64,000 nt of DNA from Lutraria lutraria (Eukaryota; Mollusca; Bivalvia; Venerida; Mactridae), in contig OZ026835.1 of assembly GCA_964023205.1 (NCBI GenBank), positions 6,840,414 to 6,904,413 of the forward strand. Direction: 5' to 3'. Both the position numbers and the translations under genes were made by a program. This document shows, in pieces, positions 25,574 to 38,049 of this stretch; the first letter of the stretch is position 1, and the number at the start of each line of letters is the position of its first letter. The notes under the pieces were generated by a model. It had not been told where the DNA came from. It was given only the letters and a program-made list of their open reading frames with translations, and ran no database searches.

Positions 25574-26598
25574 CTGTGGTATAAAGTGCAATGCATATAT
25601 TAAACGGAAGCATGTATATGCTAAAGTACCATACTATCATGATTGTAAGTTTTCTGAACGACTGTTAAACCATATTCTATTACAAATTCACTTCACAAAT
25701 TTAGGCTGTCTTATCGAAAAAAAAAAGATTAAATAAAAATTCTCACTTAGACCGAAAGGGTGTATACATGTCAATGCTGAAAATCGGGAACCCTTAAAAT
25801 GAATTTACACACAATGTGTACTAAACGTATAAAAGAACTCGAGTTAACCGAATTTGTAGAAAAACAAATCAACGATCTAAAGTACATGTATAGGGGTCTT
25901 ACAAAGTTTTTATGTTCAAAGCTAAAGAGTAACCAGTCAAAAAAAAGAGAAAAAACTTTCAAATACAACCGTGTGAGCATCAGCAGTTTATAATGAACCC
26001 TTCACAAGAGCGGATTATATTGCTATCAATCCATGTAACATCGCTCTTTGAATGCTGGGTAAGAAACTACTTTTAACCTCTGAACCGCAGCGAAAACAAT
26101 GGTAGTACTATAATCGATGTATAGGATAGATCACGAGAAACAATTGTCTATGCTGAGCTTGCCTCTTAATGTCATACCCAAGGATGGTTACTCTTGATCT
26201 ATCTGACTTCTAAAGACCACAGGTAAATAGATATTTGGAACTGTCCTAGCTGTCTTAAGTAGTCAAATTTCATTTTTAATCATCGTTTTTAAGGCAAATA
26301 CTATATAACTCACAAGTACCCTTTACTTGCTCAAAATGTATGAAGAATTGTCGCCTATTTTTACCATGTTAACAAGCCATTAAATTTTTCATCGTAAGAC
26401 GCCTCCAAATGACTTTTTGTACTCGGTATTATACGAAAGCGGAATTGGCTAAATAATTTGTTTTATTGTACATTGCGAATGTTATTGGTTATATATCACC
26501 AGTAAAGTTCGATTGTATGTCATTTTCCCACACCGTTGTTGTTTGTAAAAAGGGGACTTTTGAATTTGGTGAATGTATGTCAAGTGATCATTCATGTA

Positions 26599-27540
26599 CA
26601 GTTGAATCTCGTTATCTCAAATTCCTAGGGACCGTGGAAATTAGTTTGAGATAACCGAAATTTGAGATAAACAAATATTGTATAATCATACAGTACAAGT
26701 TTTAAAGTATTTGTGTGTATACCCTTCATATAAATATTACGTACAATTCATGTATGATTACGTTTTGCATGAATAAAGCACGTGTATACGTAGAGAAGAA
26801 ACAAAATAATTATGTATCTATTAATAATAATTGATATCAACAATTAATGTCCTAACATAAGATACTTCGAACGAAATTTGTTGTAAGAATTCGAAAATAC
26901 GTATCGTCTAGCTTTACATATTTTCGGACGTGACCACATTCCGTACATAATGTAAGATGGGGCCGTTTTTTTGCAACATCGATCACACTTTCGGAAATAA
27001 TTATTTTTATCAAGCTAAGATCATTTTACTAAGATTGGAATCTAGCACTATCATAGGTGGCAAGTAATCATACTCGATTTTCAAGTTAAACCTACAAGTA
27101 TCCTAGTATTCGGATACTCACTGCAGCCGATGTTATACGTGATGCGTATTTGTTTACCTTACCTACCATAACTTTAATTTAGTCAAATACCAGGTATGAT
27201 TATCATACTACACTACAATTGTGTTTTCTGTTTGTCACACGATTATAAATCTCCTGGAGCCTTTAAATTGTTCAATTAGCAAAATGTCATGATAGGTGTG
27301 AAAGCGTCCATTGTTCGCCGATTAGCTCCAACTTTGAGATAAACAGCTCAAACTACATGCTAATTAGAGTCAGGGGGACAAAAATTTAGTTTGACATAAA
27401 CGAAATTTGGAGATAAGTGAATTGGAGGTAAGCGGATTAATTTCATATAGAGAAAGAGCAAACAAATCGGGACCCAAAGAAACAGTTTGACATAACCGAA
27501 ATTTTGATATAAGCGAGTTTGACATAACGAGATTCAACTG
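26599..27540. mobile_element. Pogo/Tigger-like non-autonomous element, copy 2 (inverted)
   Basis: Same 942-bp element as 4453-5382, in the opposite orientation: TIRs CAGTTGAATCTC, TA flanks, shared inner landmarks such as the ggatactcg... and gtcatgatagg segments. Divergence from copy 1 is clear, so it is an old copy. Confidence 0.85.
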
Positions 27541-27579
27541 TATTCGTCATTGAAATATGTGAGGAAAATAGGGATCTAC

Positions 27580-30060
27580 TACATCTATCATCCTATTTTG
27601 GCTTAATATGGGATCTGTTTAGCAATTAACAAATTGAATGTCTGGCTCCTCGGGTACGAATGGGGAAGAGAATATAAAGAACTTCCCTGCTCCAAGGGTT
27701 AGATTTCATTCAGGTGCTGAAGTAAGGACATAATAATAAAAACTATCCTGTCAGAACAGCACCTCCAGCCACCCATTTTACTGTTATGTATGTGGTCAAT
27801 TAGGGCATATATGTGTACAGCATGTCATATCAGGAGACAGTGGGTGGGGAATGAGGCCAATGTCTGTCTGGTTACAGGTATCCCTTATGGTCGCTAAGTT
27901 TCTGATATTGGTTATAACCCTTGCTCCTGTGAGGGAAAGAAACTGTCGGAAATTGTTAGTTTACATTTGGTTGTGATTACAGATGAGATTCCCTCCCCTG
28001 ACAGGGCTCGTACAAAATTGGAAAGTACTTGAATTTGCAGATACTCCTTTAATTTTAATGTTCCAGTCAAATGAATACATGTATAGTTTTGTAACAAAAA
28101 AGGTACTGATTTGGGTTGTAAGTTGAAAGATGTTTACATGACCTGTGTAAATCAAATGTAATATTCATTCTATTATGACATACTTAATTCCCTTAATTTA
28201 TTCTTTTTTAGATAAATCCATTATCAACATACAGCTGGTTGATGGCCTGCATTGTTTAATTTGTGTCGAAATCTACTGAATGTATATTCTTTTTAGATCT
28301 AATATACAATGAGAATGCTTGAAAACTGAATAGATGTCATTGAACAGTTCCTTGAATAGTTGGTTAGTCTGGTTGTACGAGCCCTGAGAAATGTTTAGGT
28401 AAGGGATTCGGGGTGGAAATGTGTATGTGAGGTTTGTTCTGGGCCGTAAGGTAATCTCGGTATGTTGAGAAATGTTGCATATAGTTCCTTTCGGGCGGGT
28501 CTTTGTATTGTTCAAAACTAAGGCTATCAGTTCGGGATATGGGGTTAATGCTTTTGTTTGAAGGAATGGAAATCATCTCAGATGTTGGATCTTCACTAGG
28601 GGCTCCTATAGCTAGATTGACAGTAACCAAAGAATGTGTTGTACCCCCCACCCCCTTCGGACTGTGGCCAAGGTAGAGGTAGTGTGATTCGTATACCTGT
28701 TTAAGTAAGTTTTACGATCGTCGGTTGTTAGATGCATAGGGTGGTGCGACAGGACGGAAGTGAACCCAAATGATCGACTCAGGAACATAAATATGTCGTT
28801 GGTTGAAACTGGATGATGCAGTGGTGGAAGTCACCAGAAGGGAAACGCCTATTTCGTTGGCCACGGATGGGAAAGCGAATCTGGTAGATAGGGGAAAACT
28901 CCGGGGACCTTCCAGGAAATCAAAGCTCTTGTTGGGCAACAATGGACAGCCAAGCACGGGAAAGGGGATCCAATCCCCTGGTAACGAGGAAGCCGGTTGA
29001 CATCCACATTTAGTCAAGTGATCAGGGATTAGCCAATCACCTTACCTGGCAATACTGTGAGTGTTGATGTGGTCACATGTGGAATTGCCAAGGCATAGGT
29101 GCTTAGAATATCGTCTGGGCTAGTCACACAATGATTTGAGGTTTAGATTTATTGTTTTTTTATTGTAAATCATTTTACTACTTAAATGCTAACAGTAGAA
29201 TCCTTTCTACCGTTTCAGACTGTGAATCCTTGGCTAAGAAGGTGGATTATTAAATGCTTTTATTCATTTGTTTCTGCTTTGGGCTAATATGCAATAGCCC
29301 CACTAGGGTATAAAATGAACCCCAGCTCTTCTAGGGATTGTTGCAGTCAGTTGTGAGTATACTGGGGACTGTTCCAGATCACCTGTCATAACGCTGAGCT
29401 GTTGTATGTTGATAAGTAATCGTCTGGTGAACATTAGCCGTCGTAGACCTTTGGAGCTGATGGGGGTCCTGACATTACAATGCCCAAAAAAAGTAGGATC
29501 CTTCATACTGGATGGGTCAGTGTATCATGCATGTGACCAATGAGAGTATTATGGGAATCTTTCCCCGCACTGTAAGACTGCCTGGATTCATGGAAACCCT
29601 GTTCTTTCGAATAGAACAGAGAGATGTGCAGTGATAATACATGAGGATGAATTACCGGAAGTTGGGGATAAAAACGACACTGGAACCGGTTCCGGGACTG
29701 GGCTGGAATGATGGTGGGACCCCTTATGAAAAAGCCAGAAATCCACATATGGCAAATGTTAAGCCGAATCATCGGGTCCTCCCTTGGTAAGGTTAGTGTG
29801 TTTTATCGACTTCCTTTGTACTGGTAGGAAGGTTAGTCATGTAGATAACCCTACTGATTTTAAGGTCTCTAGTCATGTCCTCGTTCGATCAATAACTGAA
29901 TATTACGATCCTGTCGGAGTTGAGGGCGCATATGTGTTTGATAAACGCCGGATGTTTAAGTACTTTTTATTGACGATTAATAAATTCATCAAAGTAATCA
30001 TTATCATTACGTCCGCTTTAACAAATATATTGGTCAAACTAGGTTATTAGCAGTTGTTGG
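27580..30060 (+). other. Decayed, moderately GC-rich segment, possible retroelement remnant
   Basis: Composition is richer in GC than the flanks. Short readable pieces on the plus strand include CYVCGQLGHICVQH near 27790, a degenerate zinc-knuckle-like pattern, and PVDIHI and CHACDQ pieces further on, all interrupted by stops. No reverse transcriptase, integrase or LTR pair is seen. I cannot name it. Confidence 0.25.
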
Positions 30061-30454
30061 GTTGTATTCAGTGCAAAATAGACCATGCATTAGAAATTGG
30101 TATGCGCTAGTTCTGACATTATTGGGTAACAATAGTAAAAAAGGTCTTACTCCACTTATCGGTAGATAACTGCCAACTATATTCGTCCCCGGCGGAAGTG
30201 CAACGCAACCTAATGGCAGATCTTTGGAAATTAAACAACCTGAAAAAGACAGATTTTCTGATTTGTATTACGCTATCTATAACACTAAAGTAATACATGA
30301 ATATAGCCATACTGAAAACCCCAAGTTTGTAGTACTTAATGCACTATTTCAATATCTGTTGACATGATTAGTGTCGATGAGAATCGGATTCTCTCACTGA
30401 ACAATCCGAATGAGTAATTACATATCAGTCACTGAAACATGAAGCCCAGCCTTC

Positions 30455-30970
30455 TGTAGGTATTGGTCAGACAAGCTGCTTTTGCTGAAGGTCACTGTGA
30501 CCTTGACCTTTAACGTACTGACCTCAAATCAATAGGGGTCATCTACATGTAATGACCACCCTTCCAACCAAATCTGAATAGCCTAAGCCAAACCGTTCTG
30601 TAGTAATTGGTCGGGCAAGGTTTTTTAGCTGAAGGTCAGTGACCTTGACCTTTGACCTACTGTCCACAAAATCGGTAGGGGTCATCTACATGTAATAAGC
30701 ACCCTTCCAAGTAAAAATGAAGAGTTTAAGCTAAGTCGTTCTGTAGTTATTGGTCGGACAAGGTTTTTTAGCTGAACGTCTCTGTAACATTGACCTTTGA
30801 CATGTTGACCTCAAAATCGATAGGAGTCATTTACATGTAATGACCAACCTCCCAACCAAATCTGCATACCTTAGGCAAAATCATCTCTAGTTATTGGTCG
30901 GACAATAATTGGTTACGGACCGAAGGACCGACCGACATGTGCAAAGCAAGATACCCACTTTTCTTCGAAA
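30455..30970 (+). repeat. 143-bp tandem units with GGTCA half-sites
   Basis: Units start near 30455, 30598, 30741 and 30886 (gtagttattggtcggacaag), giving spacings of 143, 143 and 145. Each has 'gctgaaggtcac.gtgaccttgacc'. A diverged relative lies at 57140-57330. A repeat, not coding. Confidence 0.75.
30489..30503 (+). promoter_or_regulatory. Perfect palindromic hormone-response-like element in a tandem repeat
   Basis: AGGTCACTGTGACCT matches the AGGTCA-n3-TGACCT palindrome bound by estrogen-receptor-type nuclear receptors, and TGACCTTGACC just after matches an SF1/ERR half-site. It lies in a dispersed repeat, so activity is doubtful. Confidence 0.35.
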
Positions 30971-31370
30971 GGGGGCATCATTAAGAAAAACATAAGTAAG
31001 TGTTCCTTTATTTTATCAGCAAATAAAACATCGACAGGAGTGCAACTGTGCAAAAATTAAATCACGAGTTGATGACATATAATTATTAAATTACTTGTGC
31101 TGCACACGATTTAACGTATACGGACCGGGTAATTTGGTTATAATTTTGATCATAACCACAAAAATAATATTCAGTATTTGTATTGGAATTACAACAACCA
31201 TTCACTGACATTACGTTGCTGATATTTCGTATTTGGATAACCTCAAATAATTGTCCAATTATTTTTACTTTACAAAGCATACTTGATCAAGGAAAATGCG
31301 GATGCGTAGTGATATAATTATTGAACATAAAACACAGGATAAATGATACTATAGTTGCCCAGTTTTGGCT

Positions 31371-34300
31371 CTAGGCATTGTTTCTGCATGAATTAGTATT
31401 AAACCCGCTACCGCAATTAGCTTCCTCGTCACTCTGGTCATTGCAATCATCCTCCCCGTCGCACACGTCACTAATGGAAACGCAGTTGCCATTGTCACAG
31501 GTGAATTGTCGCGCCTCACACGCTTGACAGGGCGGTTGGGTGGTCGTAGGAACAGCTAGAAATGATGAAATTTGTGAATAAGTAGTTGACAGAGATCGTT
31601 TAAATTTGTTATTCATTTATTTCATCGGATTTAACGCTATGTTCAACATTATTTCAGTTATATCCTGGCGGGCAGTTATCATAATCAGCTTCCCAGAACT
31701 TCATTAAGCATTGTCCACGCAGTATTAACCACATTCTATCCGCAAGCTATTTCCAACCTACCCCACATAATTCAGAGGTTGGGGACACTTTCACATAGGA
31801 TGTAACATTTTCAGACAAACTTGTCGCAGGCTGTTTCTGTAAATAGTCCCACAAAGAAAGCTTTTCCCATTCAAACTGCTGACATTTTACATATTACGAC
31901 AATTTTCTGCCAAAATATCGATATTTTGAACAGTCTTATAATATCTAAAATAAATAGACTGAAAAATCGTAAACATATACATCGATATCATATGAATCGA
32001 TGACAGCCCAGAAAATAAATTACACATACATGTACTTGGTTTTGGAGGACATCCCATTTCATCAACCTTATCGCTACAGTCGTCATGACCATCACAAAGT
32101 TTTTCATGTCCGATACAATTCATATCACACGATCGACTTGTTGTTTGTAAATCGCACATAAACTTTCCCGCACATGTTTCTGTAATGTTAAAAAAAACAC
32201 AAATCTTCGAATATCTGGTAATACTGTTAATAACAGACAAACTATATGCTGATTTTAATGAATATAACTTTTGTTTTACGTCGGACGACCACCATTTTAA
32301 ACAGGATTGTGAAAAACTCAAATCAAATTTACTGAACGAAACTATCCTATAAAAACTGTAATGAGGCTAATTCAAAGACATGCACACTTAGTGTAGAAGA
32401 CGCTTTATAGAGTTTTCATTTTTCTTCATCAAATGGTACTAACTTATTACCCTTCTTTATCTAATATCTGCCCAGAATACTCGTGAGAGACGTGATGCAG
32501 TGTTAAAAGATAGATATATACCACCAAAGCGATTGCTTGTCCTTTTTTTAAAGAAAAATGTATGCAGCTCCTTAATTCTATATAGAAAAAACAAGGGCTC
32601 TCGATTAACCTCTTGAGGAGAATTCTTCCACATGTCTGATGAAGGCCAATATGGCCGAAACATTGATTAATCAATTAAACAATTTAACTATTATTGAAGT
32701 TAAGACTTTTTTTACAAATATATATATATAAATATATTAGTTATGAACCAATGATCGGAAAACATCGATTAGCTACTAGTAGAAGCTTGTCGATGACGAT
32801 GGTCAATGTTACATTTTCATGATCGATCATCGGATATGCACGCGCTAGAATAGGTCTGAGGTCTGATTTACGCCTTTTATACTTCATCGCACCAAAGGGA
32901 AGCTACCACTTCAGCATGAAATAATGATTGCAAGTACTTTCTATCATTAAAATTTGGTAGAAGAATTTACTATGCAGTTGCCATCTAAGTTGAAACTGGT
33001 GAGCATTCCAGACTCACATGTAGTGCAAGTTTCCCGGGGCTAGTTGACCCTCTTGATTCAGTTGTAAGTGACTCGTATGAAATTAATTCATATACAAAAT
33101 AACCTTTTCTATACGGACCTGGGCCTTTGAAAGACACAACACCACATTGTGGTGAACTTTTCTGCCAAATATGTCAGAAATCCACCCATGATAACAAAAT
33201 TACTGAGCAGAAACAAAAGAATGTACTGATTTTTACTGTGTATCTCTCTTTAAGTGTTATATTGGCCTTAGAGGTATGCAAATGAATCTTTCACGAGAGA
33301 CATTCCCACGTATAAATGAACATATCTGCCAAACATCTTTAAAATCCACCAATGGACAACCGAGTTGTAGGTCCGGATGGACGCACGCACGCACACACAT
33401 AGGCACGCACGGACGGACAAGGTGACTCCAATATACATGTACTCCCAAAAGGGTATAATGATGAAATCATTAATAGAATACGAATCTATAAGTTAAACTT
33501 ACTTATTTTTGCCTTCAATTTCCATAGGGACCGATACAAGTACTCTGACCTTTCATGCGGAGTTGGTTTTCGTCCAGAACTAACCAGTGCCACAGTCACA
33601 ACAACAGCTAGGACTAACGTAATCTGAAATTTAGATGATACTACGACTGTGTTAGTTTCTCACAGTGTGTGTACGGTACTAAACGAAGGTCACTCTTTAT
33701 GTGTACGTTGCTCATTGAAGTCAAAATCATTTTCTGGATACAGATCATGCGGTGTGTATGTGGTGCCAGCATTCTAGAAGCGACATGGTACTGTGCAAAC
33801 TCCAGCATATAGAACGTTACGTTCATGAGGGAAGCAAATGATAGAGGTACAACTAAATATCGCCATATAACTTAAAATGAAGGGCCATTGAATTATCGAC
33901 AATATCGACGACATGACATCGAGCATAGAAACTGGAAAAAATAACCCCGACAAAGTCGGGATCAAAACTTATTCACAAAGATAAAAAAAATGAGTTATTC
34001 AAGAACTAGAGAGTGTGTTTTAGCATTAATTCAGTCTGCAGCTCCAAATCCAAACATCGGATTGCATTCATTACGATCTGGTGGAGCATCCGCTGCTGCT
34101 AACAATAACAAAAGTGAAGTGTCTTAAAAGGCACGGACGTTGGAAGTCTGATTTCGCAAAGGACATGTACGATGTACAGATTCTTTGGACAAAAGGTTGA
34201 ATATATCAAAATCTTTGAATCTTTGAAGTTTATAATTCACTCATCCCTAAGTTGTAATTATATATATATAATTTTGTTAGGTTTTTTTCTTAAAATATAT

Positions 34301-35954
34301 TACTGACAGATAGCACTTATGTTAATTGTCTTCAGGCTTTATTTACTAACTTCGCAGTAATAGTTCTAGGTACATTGCCACAAGACGAAAAAAGAATGTT
34401 AGTTTGTTGTTATGTATAAGGTTAGACTTATCAGTTTCCCGCGTTACATATAATAGCGGAATAGTTTTGTCTAAACGTTACGAGTGAACAAACCGCCGCT
34501 TTAGTTTCGCCAATTGATAATTGTTTAGTTAGCATAGCTTCCAATAGAAATATGTTTTGTATGAAGGTAGAACATACAGAGTTATAGTAAATCAGTTCTA
34601 GCATGCACCCCATGATAGCAAGTTACTTTTCAAGCTTAAGCAATTAAAATATTTTTATGTTATAAATCAAAACGGGTTAAGTTCAATTGAAAAATGTTAT
34701 ACATACTACTGATGTATTTGGTTTAGAATTATCAAATGTATTGAACATTTGAGTCAAAATACATAATTATAAATATGGTATTTTTAGTTGATAAAGTAAT
34801 TACAGTAAAACTTTATTATCTCGATGAGTCATCGGACCAGACTTATTGCACAAGATAAACCTGATGCTCGTAATATTAAACGAGTTTTGTTTGTTGAAAG
34901 AAAAACAAACTGTATCATGCTCGTTAACGAGCGTATTTACGGTAATACAGCAAAATGCTTACCTCAAATATACACCATGATGTATAAGACGAAAATATAT
35001 GTTCGTTTAATATATGAAATAATCGTTGATCGTTCTTTATCCATAAATATGTTCGTGTGTTTTCAATTGTACAATACCATGTCCGAAAATATTTAAACAA
35101 TAATGATTCAGGCACAGTTTACCAGCGTATTTTTTACATAATAACATGAAGACTTATCTCTGTGTTTTCATCTTGCCTGTGTCGTTTTTGTTTGATTCAT
35201 ATTGGCATAAATGTTCACATGCATTACGATTGTCAAAAATAAACGGACTCTCGTAGCTGACTTGCCGCTATGTAGTCAGTGACAAGGCGAAATAAGAATG
35301 TTGTTTTGTTGTTATATATATGGTTACAATCATAGGCACTCGATTCCGTGATTTTTATACGTTTACAGACGCTCTTTCGCAATTTCACCCATCAAACAAT
35401 GCAAATCTGTCGAAAGAAAAATCTTCGATTTTTCCCTTATTGTGTGTATAAAATACACCAAGGTAGTAAACTCGCCATCTTTTCGTTTGACGGTAGTGAC
35501 GAAAATAAGCGTGGGTTTCGTCACTACCGTCAAACGAAAAGATGGCGAGTTTACTACCTTGGTGTTTTTTATTCACACAATAAGGATAAAATTGAAGATT
35601 TTTCTTTCGACAGATTTGCATTATTTGATGGGTGAAGTTGCAAAAGAGCGTCTGTAAACGTATAAAAATCACGGGATCGAGTGCCTATGGTTACAATAAT
35701 AACGACAGCCGATCATCGAATACAGTCTAAGGCATATTTTTCGTTCTGATTTATTCAATGAAATAAAAAAAGGCTTTCATTAAGTATATATTATAGCGGT
35801 TAGGTTTCCTTAAATGCTCAGTAGTAGCAAGAACATAAGCAAATTTGAGAACAAAAATACTTTATAAACATAAACTGTATATAATAAACAATTGAAAAGG
35901 AAAATTGCTTAATTAAACATACGTATCAATACCACAACTTACCTGCTTTGACAT
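31371..35954 (-). CDS. Secreted protein with two LDL-receptor class A domains, four exons, 153 aa
   Basis: Exons on the minus strand: 35943-35954, 33503-33623, 32036-32179, 31371-31555. All are bounded by GT-AG, phases 0,1,1 agree, total 462 nt. The start codon lies in a four-codon exon (MSKQ) with an ideal CAG|gtaagt donor. Residues 5-19 ([15 protein letters not shown]) form a hydrophobic signal-peptide core. The first LDLa-like module (C47-C88) has the [13 protein letters not shown] calcium-binding signature and one extra Cys. The second (C105-C140) is canonical, [23 protein letters not shown], after a Thr/Pro/Gln linker. LDLa modules are calcium-dependent ligand-binding folds; a small secreted pair suggests lectin-like, carrier or defence roles in haemolymph or mucus, but function is inferred only. 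Intron 1 carries the palindromic MITE (35331-35689) and a recombinase relic. There is no transmembrane segment after the signal. Confidence 0.88.
33105..33460 (-). repeat. Inverted copy of the 'gggggtat..ggagtca' repeat
   Basis: On the minus strand: tacccttttgggagtacatg, then ggagtcaccttgtccgtccg, then 'caaatctg(c)..ttcatttatacgtgg'. It lies in the minus-strand LDLa gene intron 2-side region, near exon 2 (33503). Confidence 0.6.
33991..34175 (+). mobile_element. Tyrosine-recombinase relic (XerD/DIRS/Crypton-like), C-terminal part
   Basis: The plus strand reads [19 protein letters not shown], then [18 protein letters not shown]. After a one-base frame change it continues as [23 protein letters not shown] matches the catalytic H-x-x-R box of tyrosine recombinases, and '[13 protein letters not shown]' is the usual following stretch in molluscan recombinase-like genes, ending at the nucleophile Tyr. 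The frame shift and lack of the N-terminal half mark it as a relic. It lies in intron 1 of the LDLa gene, opposite strand. Confidence 0.72.
35331..35689. mobile_element. Near-perfect palindromic MITE with 8-bp target duplication (hAT-like)
   Basis: The element begins CATAGGCACTCGAT and ends in its inverse, and the two ~170-bp arms pair nearly throughout around a centre near 35510. Flanks gttacaat at 35323-35330 and 35690-35697 are identical 8-bp target-site duplications, as made by hAT transposases. No coding capacity beyond mirror-image open frames. It sits in intron 1 of the minus-strand LDLa gene. Confidence 0.9.
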
Positions 35955-36059
35955 TATTCAATACCTATAGAATAGAAATAGATTGAACAAATACAGAAAA
36001 CGTGAAAGACAGCAGACTTAAGTCGATGCGGAAACGGAAGAATATTTATTGCATTTCAA

Positions 36060-37380
36060 TGGTGCATACAGAAATAATTGCCCTCTCGCTTGCCACAAGT
36101 AGCTATACGTGGCAGCTAACTAGACACAAGCAAATAGCTACCGCTAGCCGCTGGCTATAGCAGCTATTTATGTTTTTTGTTCGTATGCAAATTGGTTTTC
36201 CGGCAGCTAGTAGCGGCTAGCCACTACCTTTTGCTGCAACCTTGCAGCTATTTTTTCCTACTACCTGTCTGTAAAGTCTGGCTTTTTAGCTGCTAGCCTT
36301 TCCTGTTACTTTTTAAATTCTTGCAGTATGTATTTGGTGGTTGTCATCTAGTCATGCATAGTATATTTACAGTATTTACCGCCCATCTGCATTACTTTTA
36401 TCCATCTGCATGCGTTTAAAAAACTTTTGAAAAAAATGTTGCTCCGGTCGCAGCAGACGAAATCGTCTTTCCTCCACATACACAATTTCACGTAAACGAA
36501 TTATACATCTATGCAGTGTTTTAGAGCTTATACTTGTGTCATTAAAAGTTTGTCGTTATGTACAACAACAAATGCTGTTATTTAAAGTCGTCAAATACTT
36601 TCTTTAAAATCGGCACATGAAAACTGCACATGTTTTGTATTATGTCTGGATTTGATACTAACAAAAGTAAAAGGTGTTTGACACATTGCTACTTTACTGC
36701 TATGGTACGTAGCTGCTGTATAATTATATCATGCTACCAAAATATGGCTAAGCTATTACCTTCCGGCTAGTTCCTGCTATAACAAGAGGGCCAATATGGC
36801 CCTAAGTCGCTCACCTGAGAACAAAGACACTGCTACAATTGATGACCAGGTAATATAGATTTCATCTCGTATAACCCATTCTTACGTAGGTTTTGATCAA
36901 AACTAACATAGCATATTTCCTATTCCAAGGGCCCATAATTCTTGAAGTTGTGCTCTAATTTCACCTATAACTTGACTAAGACCTTAAGGTCATACACATC
37001 CATAGTAATTATGATTAGAATTGGTGAAAAAATGAAGGGGCTAGAGTGTAAACAAATTCAAACATAACACAATTTCAAAGTCAAGGTCCCATAACTCTTG
37101 AAGTTATAGTCCGATTCCGCCCATTATCGAACTTGTCCAAGATCGTTTGGTTATACACATTCACTGAAAATGTCCTTGTCCGATTTTGCCCATATACATT
37201 GTAAATTTGATTGCGATTGGTTAAGAGCCGTGAATGCTAGAGTGTAAACAAACTAATTGTGGACAGACGACGGACGCCGGACATTCATCGATCCTAAAAG
37301 CTCACCTGATCAATAAGGTGAGCTAAAAAATGACTAGCAGCTATCTACATTTAGCCACCTTTCTATTTTCATAAGGGCAG
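36060..37380. repeat. AGCTA-rich sequence split by an inserted repeat
   Basis: 36095-36310 and 36680-36780 are dense in AGCTA/TAGCT/GCTAGC words (for example agcggctagccactacc). The pattern resumes at 37333-37360 after the 36781-37329 insertion. Possible weak ends TGCCCTCT at 36078 and its inverse AGGGCA at 37374 suggest a TIR element. Confidence 0.45.
36781..37329 (-). repeat. 'gtgagct' dispersed repeat, inverted copy
   Basis: Starts aacaagagggccaatatggc and ends gctcacctgatcaataaggt; the reverse complement of the 7436-8016 family. It interrupts the AGCTA-rich block, so it is the younger insertion. Confidence 0.7.
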
Positions 37381-38049
37381 TTAGTGCTTTAGTCAAGAGT
37401 TTGACAGATATAAAAGCCAGTCAACATTTTAAAAAACACCTTATACACCGCGTCTGCACCCCAAATATGTGCCTGAAGCATTGATTCAAGTTGTAAACAA
37501 GCTTTTAAAATTGTATTTTATACTCGATCCATTATCACTAATAAAGTCTTTTAGTTTGTTTGTTATTTTGAATGTACATGTAGATATTTTATTAGAATCA
37601 AAGAAAGAAGAGAAATAAACAATAACTAACTTTTCAAACATGAGTGTCAAAAAGGTTCAATCTACGCTCGTCAGAATTAATTGAAGATTGTACGTGAACT
37701 GTCTAACCTAAAGAGCGGAGAAGTCTTTCTCATATTGTTTTGTTGAATTAGGGGCCAATAATTCAAGAGTTTCAGACCTGATTTTGCTGGAACCCCTGGT
37801 CGAACTTGGCCGAGATATAAATAACATGCCATAAACATTTTGACCGTTAGTTGATTGAGACCGGTTAAACTTGAACAACTTATGTACATGTAATAGTATA
37901 TGGCCGACGGTAATATATCCCTTAGGCGCATGAAAAATTGGAAAATGTAGACAGTATAGTCAAGATAAAAGGTATTTTACAGGAAATCCTTGTCTGTGGT
38001 CACCAGTCTTAAACATGACTCGCATCTTTCACAAATTCATGATCGCCTA

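Noticed and set aside
28712..29017. 101-codon minus-strand frame, Pro/Ser-rich
   Set aside because: Overlaps another open frame on the plus strand in a decayed segment; neither has a recognisable domain.
35348..35672. Open frames of 95 codons on both strands with nearly the same protein
   Set aside because: They are mirror images produced by the palindromic MITE, not genes.
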